64,000 nucleotides of DNA from Triplophysa rosa (GCF_024868665.1 NC_079898.1:6901751-6965750), one strand, 5' to 3'. Positions 10,561 to 21,781 are shown, counted from the first letter of the stretch. Notes: generated from the letters alone by a model not told the origin. Made by a program: numbers and translations.

Positions 10561-11110
10561 AAAATATCCCACAGAGAAACAAAAGGGGGTTGATGGCTCT
10601 TTCGGTGAGAGCACCAACTCAAGTCCAGACCCCTGGAGCTAGGTTTTGACTCTGGTCTTTTGAGGTTGATATCAAGAAACCAGGAGACAGGGGTTGGAGG
10701 GGGTTGATGGCTCTTCTTTCAATGACTCCGACCATTTGGCTTATGCTAAATTCTCTACAACGGATAGTGACTCGAAAGTAGCACTTAAAGCACTACTACG
10801 TGCAGTCATGTTAAGTGCATTTTGGGGAAACGCACGTGAAACGATGACGAACGTTCGCAAAGTGGCTGTTAGTAAACGCTCTTAAGTGCTAAGATCCATC
10901 ATTATCGGGAAACACGGCCCTGGGCTGCGTTTCCCGAAACCTTCTTAACGCTACGTCGTTCTGAAGTTATACTTTAAGCTGTACTTATCGTTATTATGTG
11001 TTTCCCGAAACGTTCTTAGTTAAGTATACCTTATGCAAGTCATACATTCTGAAGGTTGGTCTGGGCTGCGTTTAGGACTTATCTACTGTAATTGTGCAAT
11101 GTATTTAGCA
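10561..11110. repeat. MITE debris with TTTCCCGAAA-type ends
   Basis: The phrase GGGGGTTGATGGCTCTT occurs twice, near 10587 and near 10699. Next comes a segment ending in TCGGGAAACACGGCCCTGGG (near 10906) that abuts CTGCGTTTCCCGAAAC (near 10926). This is a head-to-head junction of inverted ends typical of a fish MITE whose termini read GGGCTGCGTTTCCCGA. Further GTTTCCCGAAAC copies lie near 11002. The element boundaries are not resolvable by eye. Confidence 0.5.
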
Positions 11111-13124
11111 AAATGATTATTGTACACATACATTACCAGCACTTTATTAATGATAAGCAGAAAGTGTGTTCATTATGCCTATGTATTATCTAGATTTCTA
11201 GCTCAACATTGTTAAAGATGCTCCATCAGAAGCTGCCTACATAGGTCATTAGAAAACAATAAAGTCCACTAGGTTTTAAAATAGAGCCACGGTATGCTGC
11301 ACATTTGACAAAAGTACGAGATCAGCATTTATAAATGTACTTAGTTAAATAAACTTAGTTGACATGCACCTCACATAAAACAGAAAGAACATGGTTTATT
11401 TTCTTCAAAAATAACCTCAGATGAAACCGCATAGGCCTACATAGAACATTCTCTCAAGGAATCTTCAGGTGCTCATTTGAATAATAAACCCATTGGACAG
11501 TCTGATAAGGCCACAGGAGCCATTCCCATCAGCCAATTATGAGACAGAAAATAACAATGTTTACAAAGATGCATTTGCCTCTAACTCTATGTGTAAAACA
11601 TGTAACACGATGTCAGAGCTACAAGCTCTGTTTGCTACAAAATAGAGTAGCACACAGATGCAGTAAACACATGCAAACCTCTCTAACGTTATTAAAGCTC
11701 TGGAGATCACATCTCAGCAAATGATAATAAACATGGAAAAACTGCATTAGGCTAATTGCACTCCAGATGCTGTTTAACCCTTTTAGCATAATAGATGCCT
11801 GGGCTAAAAATAACAGTTTAAACAACACACCTTTTAATAGTGCTGTATGAAGTGCAGTGATAGACTGGAAAATACATGCACTATTACCCATATGGCCCTT
11901 CATGTCATGTATTGTAACGGTGGCCGCCCTATTTCAGAAAAAAAACAGGAGTGTTTACGGGTTTTGAACTCGGGTCTCCCGCAGAGTAGCGAGTGGCTCA
12001 TCCACCACACACCAGATCTTGCTCAGAGGAGGCCGCAATTCAATAAGCGCTCATCTTCGACAGTTTCTCCCTGCAATCCATTCAATCCACGCACTTTCTG
12101 ATGATGCTTTCTCCTCTTCCGTACAAACACATTTCCTTTTATCTACTTCCTTCCGCTGGTAATTACATGACTCCGCCTCACATCAGATCAGATCCTCAAA
12201 GAGAATGAAAAAATAGGGTTGTGGCTTTTTTGTGCACTGCCACAGTATTTTAAACATATTCATTGAAAAGAGGGCTACTCGTGATTTATTTAGTTGTAAA
12301 ACATTTTTAGAAGCCAGAGATTACCTTTGGCGGTTTGTTTAGCCTGAAACAGCAAATTTGGCTCAAATGAATCTTTACATGTCTGTTTGATTTGCCATCT
12401 TATAATAGCCACTGTTTGCTGCGGTGCATACAGTCTACTGTGCTAAAGTCTTAGGCAAGTTAGTATTTTCACCACAATAAAAGGGTTTTAAGACAGTTAT
12501 TTACATATTTTGCTGTAGTGTGTCCATAATATCAGTTTACAGTTTTAAACATTCCTTTTGCCATTATTTGTAATAATCCAGTGAGATTTTGGTATGCCCA
12601 AGAACTGTGACAACAGCTCCACATGCAGATTAGGTCTCACCATCATCAAGTTCATGTAATCATCTATTATTACATGAATAGGAAAAAAGTGAGACAAACT
12701 TAATCCAGAAAACTGTGGCAGTGTCTCCAAGACGCTAAAAGAAATTTACCTGCATTATAACTTGTCACATGACACAAGCAGATAAGTGATGGATAGAGAC
12801 TCATTTAACATAATACATTAAAAACTATAACATCATTAGGATCAATTAAAAAGGCTTCCTCAGGTAGGCTACTAGGAATCTCTAATGGAATTATTAAGGA
12901 ACCGGAATCATTATAAGTGAAATGAGGATCGGAATCTAGAATCGCCCACAGTTCCCATCTCCAGCCATGATTGACCAATCAGAATCAAGTATCGCAGACA
13001 GCAGTAATGAAGTTTATTTGAGTAATAAGTCTGGTGCAGTGCTGTTAGTGGAAGGCTGCAGATGTTAACTTTCAAATGAATGACTCATCTCATCTTGAAT
13101 AAAAGAGGCTGCTTCTGTAAGCTC

Positions 13125-13125
<1 letters not shown>
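11111..13125. other. Intergenic AT-rich stretch
   Basis: No gene is recognised over about 2 kb. One minus-strand tRNA-like patch at 11935-12020 could be a tRNA-derived SINE remnant (sequence GAGTTCAAAACCC resembling a B box). A pair of similar promoter-like or MITE fragments may be present, but none could be bounded. The downstream end of syndig1 lies to the right; several TTTATT on the plus strand (minus-strand AATAAA, for example near 13014) could serve as distal poly(A) signals. Confidence 0.4.
11935..12020 (-). repeat. Possible tRNA-derived SINE remnant
   Basis: On the minus strand, GTGGTGGATGAGCCACTCG is followed about 20 bases later by GAGTTCAAAACCC. These resemble a degenerate A box and B box of a tRNA promoter. 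The spacing is plausible, but the A box match is weak and no 3' tail is recognised. Confidence 0.25.
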
Positions 13126-13211
<86 letters not shown>

Positions 13212-13212
13212 N

Positions 13213-13270
<58 letters not shown>
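13126..13270. repeat. (GA)n microsatellite with assembly gap
   Basis: About 145 bp of nearly pure AG/GA repeat is interrupted only by an N at 13212, where the dinucleotide phase is broken. The true length is unknown because contigs meet inside the array. Serine/leucine frames across it are artefacts. Confidence 0.97.
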
Positions 13271-13274
<4 letters not shown>

Positions 13275-15232
13275 CCTGGAAAATGAATATCATGCAATAA
13301 ATGCTCTGAAGATTGAAAAGAGTACACACTAATCTGGTGACTTTTTGATTAAATAAAATACAAACACCATCATTCAGTGTTTTTTTAGTGAGTTGCTTTA
13401 GTAGGCTGTATAACATTCTGTATTTGGGGTTAGTAGGTAGCGCTGGCGTCTTTGGTAATTACTTTCATATGAACCTCCTGCTCAGGCAACATGAGAGTTT
13501 CTCTAATTAGGAAGCAATATGTTTGTCTTCTAATCTGCGTCTGTAGAGAGAAGCTCACACTACTTTTGAGGGAAAGATAAATAAATCCTTCGAGATGCTA
13601 ACCTCAGTCAAGCCTGCATGTAAAATGTATGAATCAGCTCAGAGATGAGGTAGCTAATATCCCAGGCAAACAGCAGAGATATATCTGCCGTGATGAAATT
13701 TGCACAAGTCATTAGTGATTCAGCCGCACAGCTTCAGAGCTGCTAGAATGAAAACTTCACCACAGACAACAAAGCCAGAACCCGTCCAAAGACACATACC
13801 TCTGGCCACTTAGAAAGAAATAGCTTCCTGTAGCTCTCTTTTTTTGAGGAATCACATGTACAATTTGAAATTTTCATTTGATCAACCATATTTCTTTTTT
13901 CTATGTCCAACTGTAAAACATGTATGACATTTAGTAGAGCAAACAGTACTTCAATCACCGATAGTAAGAAATGTATATGTTCAATATCCCTTTGATATGT
14001 TTGCAGTAAGTTGGTCAGATACAGTAGGTATTGGTATTGGTGATGGCATGTTCATAATAAACCTAGAATGATTTCACCATCCTCAGAAAAAAACATTCAC
14101 AAAATCCAGACCAGGTTTGAATGAAAAGATCACATTTAATAAGCATGAGCTTGCTGGCTAGAGGTGCTTCCCAAAACATGGGAAATAATTTCACGGTGAT
14201 AGTTCACAGCTTTACAGACTGACATGTAGAAAGTGAAAGCATTAGGACTTATATACAGAGTCAGGATTGAATGTTACAACCCCACATGGTCCCACCCATA
14301 CATTCTGAAAAAAGTCCACACATGAAAATGCAACCCATCTATATGGCTTTATGTTCATTTTGTGACCTTAATATCAAAAGGAGTGTTGAAAATGCCCCTT
14401 TCTGTGTCACAGACCTTAAGATTCTGTAGCTCTTATTAAAAAAAGCCCCGCAGCACATCGTATTGAATATGTTTTTAATAACACCCCAAATAAAACACTC
14501 AATAGAAATGAATGATTGTTTAGATCTGTTGACATGTTGAATCAACATGAATGGTGTTCACAACCAATTGTGTTTTCATAATCTGATGTGTTCCAGAGTA
14601 AAACGATGTGAAATGAAAATAAATGATATAGCTTTGCTGGAATTAGAATTGGATTGTAAAAAGTTCACCAAAATATAGAAACTCATATTTTCAAACCTGT
14701 ATGATTTTCTTTCTTCAGCAGAACACAAAAGAAGATATTTTGAAGAATGTCGGTAACCAAACAACATTGACTCCCATTGAATTTCATTGTATGAACAAAA
14801 AAACAGTTCTCAAAATATATTGTTCCACCTCATATAGACGTTTTTCAGACGTTGATGAGGGTGAATAAATGATGACAGAAATTTGATCCGTCTCCTTACC
14901 TACTTTTTATCAGAAAACCTTTTTTGCTGTACACAATATAACCAGGAACCTAAAATAAATAGGTTTAAATAGGTTCACTTCTGATTTCATGTTGACTTAA
15001 AAATATATTGTGTGCGTAGCGTCAAATTTGCCCTTAATATTGCACAAACAGTGCACAGAAACAAAAGCGATGTCGTCACATGACCGAAGATGCTTTACAC
15101 ACAATCAAATGTGAACGTGACTCTTAAAAGTGCAGGGGAATAACACTTTGCTGGTGAGACCCAAACAGCCTCAAGGTGATCCAGTCTTTCTGTGACCGTT
15201 GATGGGAAACACTGAAGTGGGCCCGGGGAAGG
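13271..15232. other. syndig1 3' flank / probable 3' UTR
   Basis: Sequence downstream of the syndig1 stop codon on the minus strand. It lacks any other recognisable gene. One damaged copy of the cyprinid palindromic repeat lies at 14660-14885. The last exon probably extends some way into this stretch as 3' UTR, but the cleavage site could not be chosen; candidate minus-strand AATAAA signals are scattered. Confidence 0.4.
14660..14885. repeat. Cyprinid palindromic MITE-like repeat (copy 1)
   Basis: Contains AAACCTGTATGATTTTCTTT, then AACACAAAAGAAGATATTTT, a CATTGACTCCCATTGAATTT centre, a CTCAAAATATA return arm and GAATAAATGATGACAG. The internal arms are reverse-complementary to each other. The terminal TTCACC(C)AAAA motif at the left is eroded. 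Confidence 0.75.
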
Positions 15233-15391
15233 CTACAAGTGGTTGTTTTTGGAGAGGTATGCGATAAGGGCCACAGCCACGCCCACATAGATGCCGGTGC
15301 CGATGGTGATGGAAAGCACGGCGAGGAAGAGGGCGCGTCTGGAGCTGGAGCTGGCCCGGTGAAAGTCCCCTTTATTCACCGCCTTGTTTGT
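15233..15391 (-). CDS. syndig1: SYNDIG1, last coding exon (C-terminal membrane segment)
   Basis: This exon encodes the final 52 residues plus stop (TAG at 15235-15233). The acceptor is CTGCAG ending at 15392; the first codon is ACA (Thr), phase 0. The peptide begins [21 protein letters not shown] hydrophobic helix of about 26 residues follows ([20 protein letters not shown] onward), and the end is LSKNNHL, the exact type of C-terminus known for vertebrate SYNDIG1. In the family (CD225/dispanin-like) this helix spans the membrane and holds the extracellular tail. The paralogue SYNDIG1L ends differently, so SYNDIG1 is favoured. All 52 residues can be read without a frame break. Confidence 0.95.
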   Translation of the reverse strand, partial: TNKAVNKGDFHRASSSSRRALFLAVLSITIGTGIYVGVAVALIAYLSKNNHL

Positions 15392-16029
15392 CTGCAGGAG
15401 AGAAACGGAACAAAAGGCAGAAATGGCAAATGATTTGAAAAGGTTTGGAGCTTGATCGGACGTATGTGAGAGAGGAAAACGGGAGAAATGATTAATTGGT
15501 CCCTCTTCAAAAGCTGACTGACAGAGAGAGCCACTAAAGAGCATATCAAATAAGCGTGCATGACTCAGAGATCTCCTACGGGCCATGGCAGCCTTTGAAG
15601 TCCAAGAAATGTTAGCGGAATTAAGGAGAGATATTGCTGATGAATTCATTTACATGGCACTGCTGTTTTACCTTTCCCTGCTCTGTTGCAGATGTTACCT
15701 TCTGACCGCACTCGTATATTTCTCCAGCTCTTCTCTTCATTTATTGTGTAATGCTGGTAATTGCATACAGAGAAAAGCACTGCCTACTGTCTTTCATCTT
15801 TGCCTTTGCAAGCGTTCATCAAACGGGCCGGCTCACAATAACCCAATGATGCTAATCGTGTTATACTGAATTTGCCGTCGCATTTAGCAGCCAATCACAA
15901 TTCAGCTACTTCTGACCTTGTGCATCATAAGGTGGAAACAAAGGATGATTGTTTCAGTCATGCTCAGCCTTGATCACAGATCTCTCAGATGTGCATTTCC
16001 CAGCAATATATTGAATATTCATGTTAAAG

Positions 16030-16110
16030 GTGAAATACTCGGATACAAATGTATAGAATAATGCAATGTAAGTCGCTTTGGATAAAAGCATCTGCCAAAT
16101 GCATAAATGT
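16030..16110 (+). mobile_element. L2-type LINE 3' tail fragment
   Basis: The stretch GTAAGTCGCTTTGGATAAAA, followed by GCATCTGCCAAATGCATAAA, is the characteristic 3' end of fish L2-like LINEs. The same tail recurs near 19470-19508. Only the tail remains here. Confidence 0.7.
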
Positions 16111-16920
16111 AAAGTAGATGTACCTGTAACGCATGCAGTTTCTGCCAATCTCAAATTAATCTTGAGTACCTATAGAGTAGTATTGCATACTTCATATCTT
16201 CGAAGAGTCTTTAGTTTGATCACATTTATAAAACGCAGATACAGCTGTACGATTATTTCTGAAAACAGGCGACCTCCTGAACGGGTGCAGGGGGGGCGGG
16301 ACTACAGCACGAGCACACAATACATCGTCGCATTATCCCTGCATAACTGTTGATTCACTATCAGTTTGTGTTGTGTACCTTATGCACGTACGCAACATTT
16401 GACACAGTTTCACTTACCGTGTGTGGTTCATGACCGGCATCTTTTAGCGCTGGGACCACTCCATCTATCAGTTTCAAACGATCTGCAAATCTAGCGTTAT
16501 ATCTACTGTTTATATCCACTGTTTATATAACATTCCTCACCGAAATGCAGTGAACAAACGAACACAGCTGACCTTCGCGAACGCAGCACATTGATGGGCG
16601 TAATCTGTGTCTGGCTCTAGCTGGTTGACGTGTGCGCATGCTTTTCCCAGAGAATTGTCCATTAAGGGACTAAGAAAATTTGTTATGTAAGGGAATTTCA
16701 TGTTCGAAAAAAACTTTCCGAAACCTATACGAACGCTAGGGGAGTGTATCGAGCACAGAAATACTACGTGATACGTCCAACTCGTTTTTTGACAAGTTGA
16801 CCATGTCAAGCATGAGAAGACAGCACGTTTGACAGTGTAAAGAAGTCAGAATGCATGAAACACTGATGAACCACCCCTTTAACATATTTGCTATTGGATG
16901 GCTTTGCTAGAGATATAAAA

Positions 16921-17145
16921 TTAAAAGGCGGGGTGTCCGATTTCTCTTAGCCGTTGTTGATGTTCAAATCACCGAAACAAAAACACACCCCACCCCCATT
17001 TTTTGCTTTCGTCAGCGCTCGGCTCGAATAATGTCTGTCCTGTGCATTGTGCACCTTACTGCTGATTGGCTACAAGTTTGTGTTGGTACTCGGCCCGACT
17101 CAGTTGTCTAAAGCGTAATTCAGAAATCGGTTACCCCGCCTTTAA
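16921..17145. mobile_element. TTAA-ended MITE with GGCGGGG inverted ends
   Basis: The left end TTAAAAGGCGGGGTGTCCGA and the reverse complement of the right end (TTTAAAGGCGGGGTAACCGA) are near-identical terminal inverted repeats extending into GATTTCT. Both ends carry TTAA (16921-16924 and 17142-17145), the target used by Kolobok and piggyBac-like transposons. It is about 225 bp long and has no coding capacity. Its right TTAA is shared with the next element. Confidence 0.75.
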
Positions 17146-18416
17146 AGCGGCAGTCCGCAGGTTTTAGACCAATTATTGAGCAAGTACATGAAAGAACGGT
17201 GTTTAAAACTGTGTCACTACCCTTGCTGGATTCACCACGGAAAGCTTGTAATAATGGTTTGTAATTTGCCCTGTCGGGTCGACTTTTCCGGAGATCCTTA
17301 TATGGTGTGCCTCTGTGCGTCATTACGTCACATTCGTACACAGAACGAAGAGGATCCGGCTGCTAGCCAACGCGTGGATACTGCGAGTGACAGGCGGTTT
17401 ATAGCATGTACTCACAACTGCTGGGTAGGATTTCATACAACGTTTAGTATTATTTATGGCGGCGTTTAGTACTTTAACTTTTAAACGCCAAGCAGTGTTG
17501 ACATCTGGGGATTCATCATTTGTGAAAAACAAGAAAGAACAAACTGAAGACGGTTTACAAAGAAACAGGGAATGTGATCGGACTCGTGTGAAAATTAATA
17601 TTGGCAAGGCATTTCAAAGGTGGCGGGAACTCCGTGATCTGAAAGGATTGTAAACGGATGCAGACATCGCTTTATTTCTTCTGAACAGGTAAGACAAATT
17701 TTTAATATTTCAATAGATAACACAAAAACCGTAGCGCACTTGTTGTGTTAATATAGACGGGTACAGTTTCATCGGTTGTTCTTTCTCTCTTTATGTTCAT
17801 TATGATAAATGTAATTTAAGGGATTACTATTATCTGGGGACCTCGTGTGATTTAGAAATGACCTCCCCACATCTGTATTTCATGTGGCGCGCATTAGCAC
17901 GGACAAGTGAAGCCTGTGATTTTACTCAAATTTATGGACTTATATCCCGGATATGATGGCAAGGTTTTGCATATAGTATATATAGTTGTATGATGTACAA
18001 TGATTTATGACCGTGCCTGTCAGCATTTGAGACCCGCGTTCGGGGATCTTCTGTCCGGTTCGCGTTACGGGAGTTTCCATGAGAAATAACAAAATGACCC
18101 AGCACCCGAAATAATATCAAAACACTTCAACAAAAACTTCCTCCATTTGCGCTATTTGTGTCTGTTTATGTTCTTATTTGTTTCGTGTTATATCATCTGC
18201 CATGTTATCTGTGTTTATTATGCGCTACTGATGTACAGTGAGATTCTCACCGCTGCACTGTCACAGGCCACGACTCAAAACATCAGACTCATCCGCGCAG
18301 TTGAGCAGCGCCGAATCACAACTCACGCAAAGAAATATCTCTGCACATCACCTGCAGTAGCAATTTACAAACTGAGATGGCGACAAAGAGGCCAATCCTA
18401 GGGACTGCCGCTTTAA
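17142..18416. mobile_element. TTAA-ended non-autonomous transposon with a coding-like exon
   Basis: The left end reads TTAAAGCGGCAGTCC (17142 onward). The right end is its reverse complement, GGACTGCCGCTTTAA with one mismatch, closing at TTAA 18413-18416. The element is about 1.27 kb and carries an exon-like ORF at 17456-17688. No transposase catalytic motif was recognised, so superfamily (Kolobok or piggyBac-like) is open. Confidence 0.7.
17456..17688 (+). pseudogene. Exon-like ORF inside the TTAA element, interrupted by a stop
   Basis: An ATG with GCGGC context opens a 65-codon frame (MAAFSTLTFKRQ...) ending in FQRWRELRDLKGL, then TAA at 17651-17653. In the same frame the sequence continues TDADIALFLLNR and reaches a good splice donor (CAG|GTAAGA, 17688/17689). 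I recall a motif of the kind FxRWRELRxxKGLKTDA..FLL from many uncharacterised fish proteins, probably transposon-derived first exons. If so, the TAA replaces a lysine codon. No function is known to me. Confidence 0.45.
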
Positions 18417-18552
18417 GCAGCATTGTGGAATATTGCATATGCAATGCAAATATATTTTAATACACTATATAATACACAATAAACAATACTTCTCCAGCAC
18501 TTATTATTCGTTTATTTTTTAAACATAGCGATAAACCAACATGAACAAATAT

Positions 18553-18750
18553 TTAAAGGGATAGATCACCTGAAAATAAACATTGTCATCATTTATTAAC
18601 TTGTATATGACTATCTTATGTGGAACTGAAAAAAAAGAAATTACAATGCATATCTATGTGGTCAGTGTTGTTTGGTTATTAACATTCTTTATGGTTATAA
18701 ATGACATAAGGGCAAATAAATGATTAAAGAATTGTTATCTCTTTAATGCT
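18553..18750. repeat. Cyprinid palindromic MITE-like repeat (copy 2)
   Basis: Starts AAAGGGATAGATCACCTGAA and continues TGTCATCATTTATTAA, CTTGTATATGACTATCTTAT and a CAGTGTTGTTTGGTTATTAA centre. It decays toward AATAAATGATTAAAG. Diverged, but ordered like the other copies. Confidence 0.65.
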
Positions 18751-18867
18751 CTAAAAACACATTTCTTATCTTTTTCTCATGTTAGCAAATGCATTATAAT
18801 ATGGTTTTATTCATTAACATTAGTTACAATAAAATTAGTTAAATAAAATATATATTTATATATACTA

Positions 18868-19782
18868 TTAAGGGTGCTTTGTGTAATATTGAGGAGTATC
18901 TCTTGACAGAAATGAAATTTAATATACATAACTATACACATAACTTCAGAGGTGTGTTCAACTATAACACCCACCAAGTCACCTGTGGGTGATGACCAGC
19001 TGAAATTCACCTCTCACAACGCAGCAACCACTCAAACCTGTCGCCCGCATCAAGTTTAAACACTGACACTGGCCTTCAGAACGGTAACGACAAATTTGTC
19101 GCTTTGCCTCAACTCACTGCGCCAGGTCTACATCCCCTCCCATCATCTTCGGTCTGAAAATGAGTGACACCTGGTTGTACCATCACAGCGAGGCACCAAA
19201 TCGCTTTCAAAAACCTTTACTTATTCGGTTCCCCTGTGGTGGAATGAACTGCCACCCTCCACCCGAACTGCAGCATCCTTCACAACTTTCACAACCTGTT
19301 CCGCATTTATTTGACTAACCAATAACTGTCTGTCTTGTGCCTTAAAAAAACTCCTGTTGTTCATTCTCTCCTTTGCTTACTCCAGCTTTAATCCTCCTAA
19401 TAGCATGGCCTTGTAAACTAACGGTACTGTTTAGCGTGTTGACAAAATGTTTACATGCTCTACTACTTGTAAGTCGCTTTGGATAAAAGCGTCTGCCAAA
19501 TGAACAAATGTAAATGTGTAAAGACCTTACATAATAAAGTGTTTTGTTTGTATTACCTTGGAATGAGTTATTTCTATCTACATACACAGAGGGACCTCAT
19601 GCATGGAATTCACCATGTTGTTTCTGCAGTAGCCCTAAACGGACAAAGTGGTCTACAGAATGTGTTTCGTAAATATGTTGTGGAAAATCATCTCAGCCCT
19701 GTGTCAGCCACCGTAGTGCTTTAAAAGGGAGGGGAGGAGTGAACCGTTAGATGCTGCTAAAATCTCCACATTGCACCTTTAA
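18868..19782. mobile_element. TTAA-ended MITE split by an L2 insertion
   Basis: The left part is 18868-18957 (TTAAGGGTGCTTTGTGTAAT) and the right part 19509-19782 (ends TTGCACCTTTAA). Put side by side they resemble the intact sister copy at 31482-31805 read in reverse. Shared phrases include CATAACTATACACATAAC / TTCAGAGGTGT and GCCACCGTAGTGCTTT. Between the parts sits an L2 3' fragment, so the L2 arrived after the MITE. Boundaries of the insertion are accurate to perhaps ten bases. Confidence 0.65.
18958..19508 (+). mobile_element. L2-type LINE, ORF2 C-terminal end and 3' tail
   Basis: Translation on the plus strand gives VVPSQRGTKSLSKTFTYSVP followed by LWWNELPPSTRTAASF, the conserved end of fish L2 ORF2. 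Frame errors lie upstream. The 3' tail GTCGCTTTGGATAAAAGCGT is at 19473-19492. The 5' part of the LINE, including the reverse-transcriptase core, is absent, as usual for truncated insertions. Confidence 0.85.
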
Positions 19783-20540
19783 ATATTATATCAAGAAAAG
19801 AACCAGTTATGAGCTTTATAATCATTGCAGCCTATGAATACTTATTTAATACAAATATCATGCTGTCATAATAGAAATCATAGGTCAAACAATAAGCGAG
19901 AAAACTGTATTACTGCAACTATATGAGGTGCCATATGTTTTCGTTCGTATGCTTTTGTTCACATTGCTAAATAAATACAGATAAAAGAGGATATATACAG
20001 TGTATCAGAGAGTAAAGCGAGATCTTGCAGAATGTAGTCACAAGGATAACTGACCCATGAGACTTTCTGGGTGAGAGTTTTTCATGAGTGATCCACTTTG
20101 GCTTCCCGTGGCAGTGATCATTGACAGGGCAAATGTAAAATGTATGTGTTCTCTGAGTCTCATGAGATAAGTGTCAGCAGAACTGCCCACAGCATAACAC
20201 CAGCCATAGCAAAATAGCCATTTTTCTAACTAAACAACAACATGTTTCATTCCCGTTTAGTTTCTTTAGTTTTGATTTATTGTACCGCTGTCCCTTATCA
20301 AGCTAAAGCAAAGCAAGAAAGGGTTGTCATAGGTGACAAAATATAAAGCTAACAAATTGTTTACAATGTATTATTACAAATAAATTCCTCATTTTTTAAT
20401 TGTAAAAGGATTGCACAAAAATGTGTAATAGCACCTGGCAGCTAGACTTTCTATGATATTTTGGTTAGATATTTTCCTTCTGTTTTGAAAAGGATGGTAC
20501 GCAGCCCGTCTGGTCACCCGTCGGAGAAAAAAATCTGTGG

Positions 20541-20707
20541 CCACAGTTTTGTAATTCATTCCCTCGGTTTATAAATCCGTGCTCTCGGATTAATAAACTG
20601 TACCCACGAGTTTCCAATCCGTGCTCTCGGTTTTGTAAACCGTCCCCTCAGTTTTTGAAATCTGTGCCCACGCTTTCGCAATCCGTTCGCACAGTTTTGC
20701 AAACTGT
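20541..20707. repeat. Eight 21-bp units, left arm of the foldback element
   Basis: Eight consecutive units of 20, 20, 21, 21, 21, 22, 21 and 21 bp start at 20541, 20561, 20581, 20602, 20623, 20644, 20666 and 20687. A typical unit is GCTCTCGGTTTTGTAAACCG followed by T. Most contain a small dyad (CGGTTT...AAACCG or CAGTTTTGCAAACTG). Confidence 0.9.
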
Positions 20708-20906
20708 ACTCGCGGAATTGAAGCCTCTGCATGTCATAAGAACAGAACAAGCTCCTGCAGGAACATTAACGAATATTGTATAGGCTACTGTTTTATTTTA
20801 GATTATATTATAAATTGTCTTAATGTGTTTACACACGCGCGTGTTGACAGTGCGGATAAAGAACACGTTCATTGCTGCATTTAACTGGCATAAAGTTGGT
20901 TTGACA

Positions 20907-21620
20907 TAGGGCTGTCACGATTATGAAATTTGATTGACGATTAATTGTCTGATAAATCATTGCGATTATGCCGATTAATTGTCTGTTTTGGGGCTTTGAT
21001 GATTATGCCGATTAATTGTCTGTTTTTGAGCTTTGACATTTAATTCTCATACATTTTTGATTCAGCGATTGAAACGACCATATTGTTCTGAATACAAGAC
21101 TATGTTTTTTTCTTGGAAATACATCGGAAAAAATTGGGTCATCATATATTTAAGGTTTAGGCTTTTACCTGTCAATAATACAACCGCCAAATACTTGTAA
21201 ATTAAGAAAATTTATCAGGTGTGAATTGAAGCCACCATTAAAATACTATCAGTCATAGAAAAGCTTCTAGTCTGTTTTTATCTCACTTGCAAGACTACAA
21301 TAAAATTTTACTTGTGTGTTAATGAAATTTTGATAGACTGGTTTTCACACTGAGATTTGCTTAAATAATATTAAATTGTACTGCAGGTAATTTGTATATG
21401 TTTTAGTTTTTTTTAAGTGATTGTGTTGTGGTGGTACATTTTACAAGTATTACCATGCTTTAGTAACAATATATACACTAAAATATGCAATATGCAGATG
21501 CACTACAGCTCCCCCTAGTGTCTTCTATAGAGATGTGCAATAATTGCGATGATCTGAAACCATCGCGATGAGGTCAAACAATCGCGATGAGACGATTATT
21601 TAATAATCGCGACAGCCCTA
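20907..21620. mobile_element. hAT MITE nested in the foldback element
   Basis: The termini TAGGGCTGTCACGATTAT and (reverse-complemented right end) TAGGGCTGTCGCGATTAT are inverted repeats. Exact 8-bp target-site duplications GTTTGACA flank it at 20899-20906 and 21621-21628, diagnostic of hAT transposition. It is 714 bp, with no transposase ORF. The interior repeats the phrase GATTATGCCGATTAATTGTC. Confidence 0.93.
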
Positions 21621-21781
21621 GTTTGACATTAAACGTTCAATATCGTGAATTAAGGGACCGTCTCTAAAGTTACATACACATTAAAATACATGTTTCCAAC
21701 TTCAATAGCATTTAAAGCCACAAAACTAACTGTACAGTGTTCATGTGTGTGTGTGTCAACTATAATGCACACCTTTTAGAT

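Noticed and set aside
13090..13416. Serine/leucine-only open frame
   Set aside because: Entirely a translation of the GA microsatellite and its gap.
20541..20707. CRISPR-like array
   Set aside because: Units are contiguous with no spacers, degenerate, mirrored on the other arm, and in a vertebrate genome.
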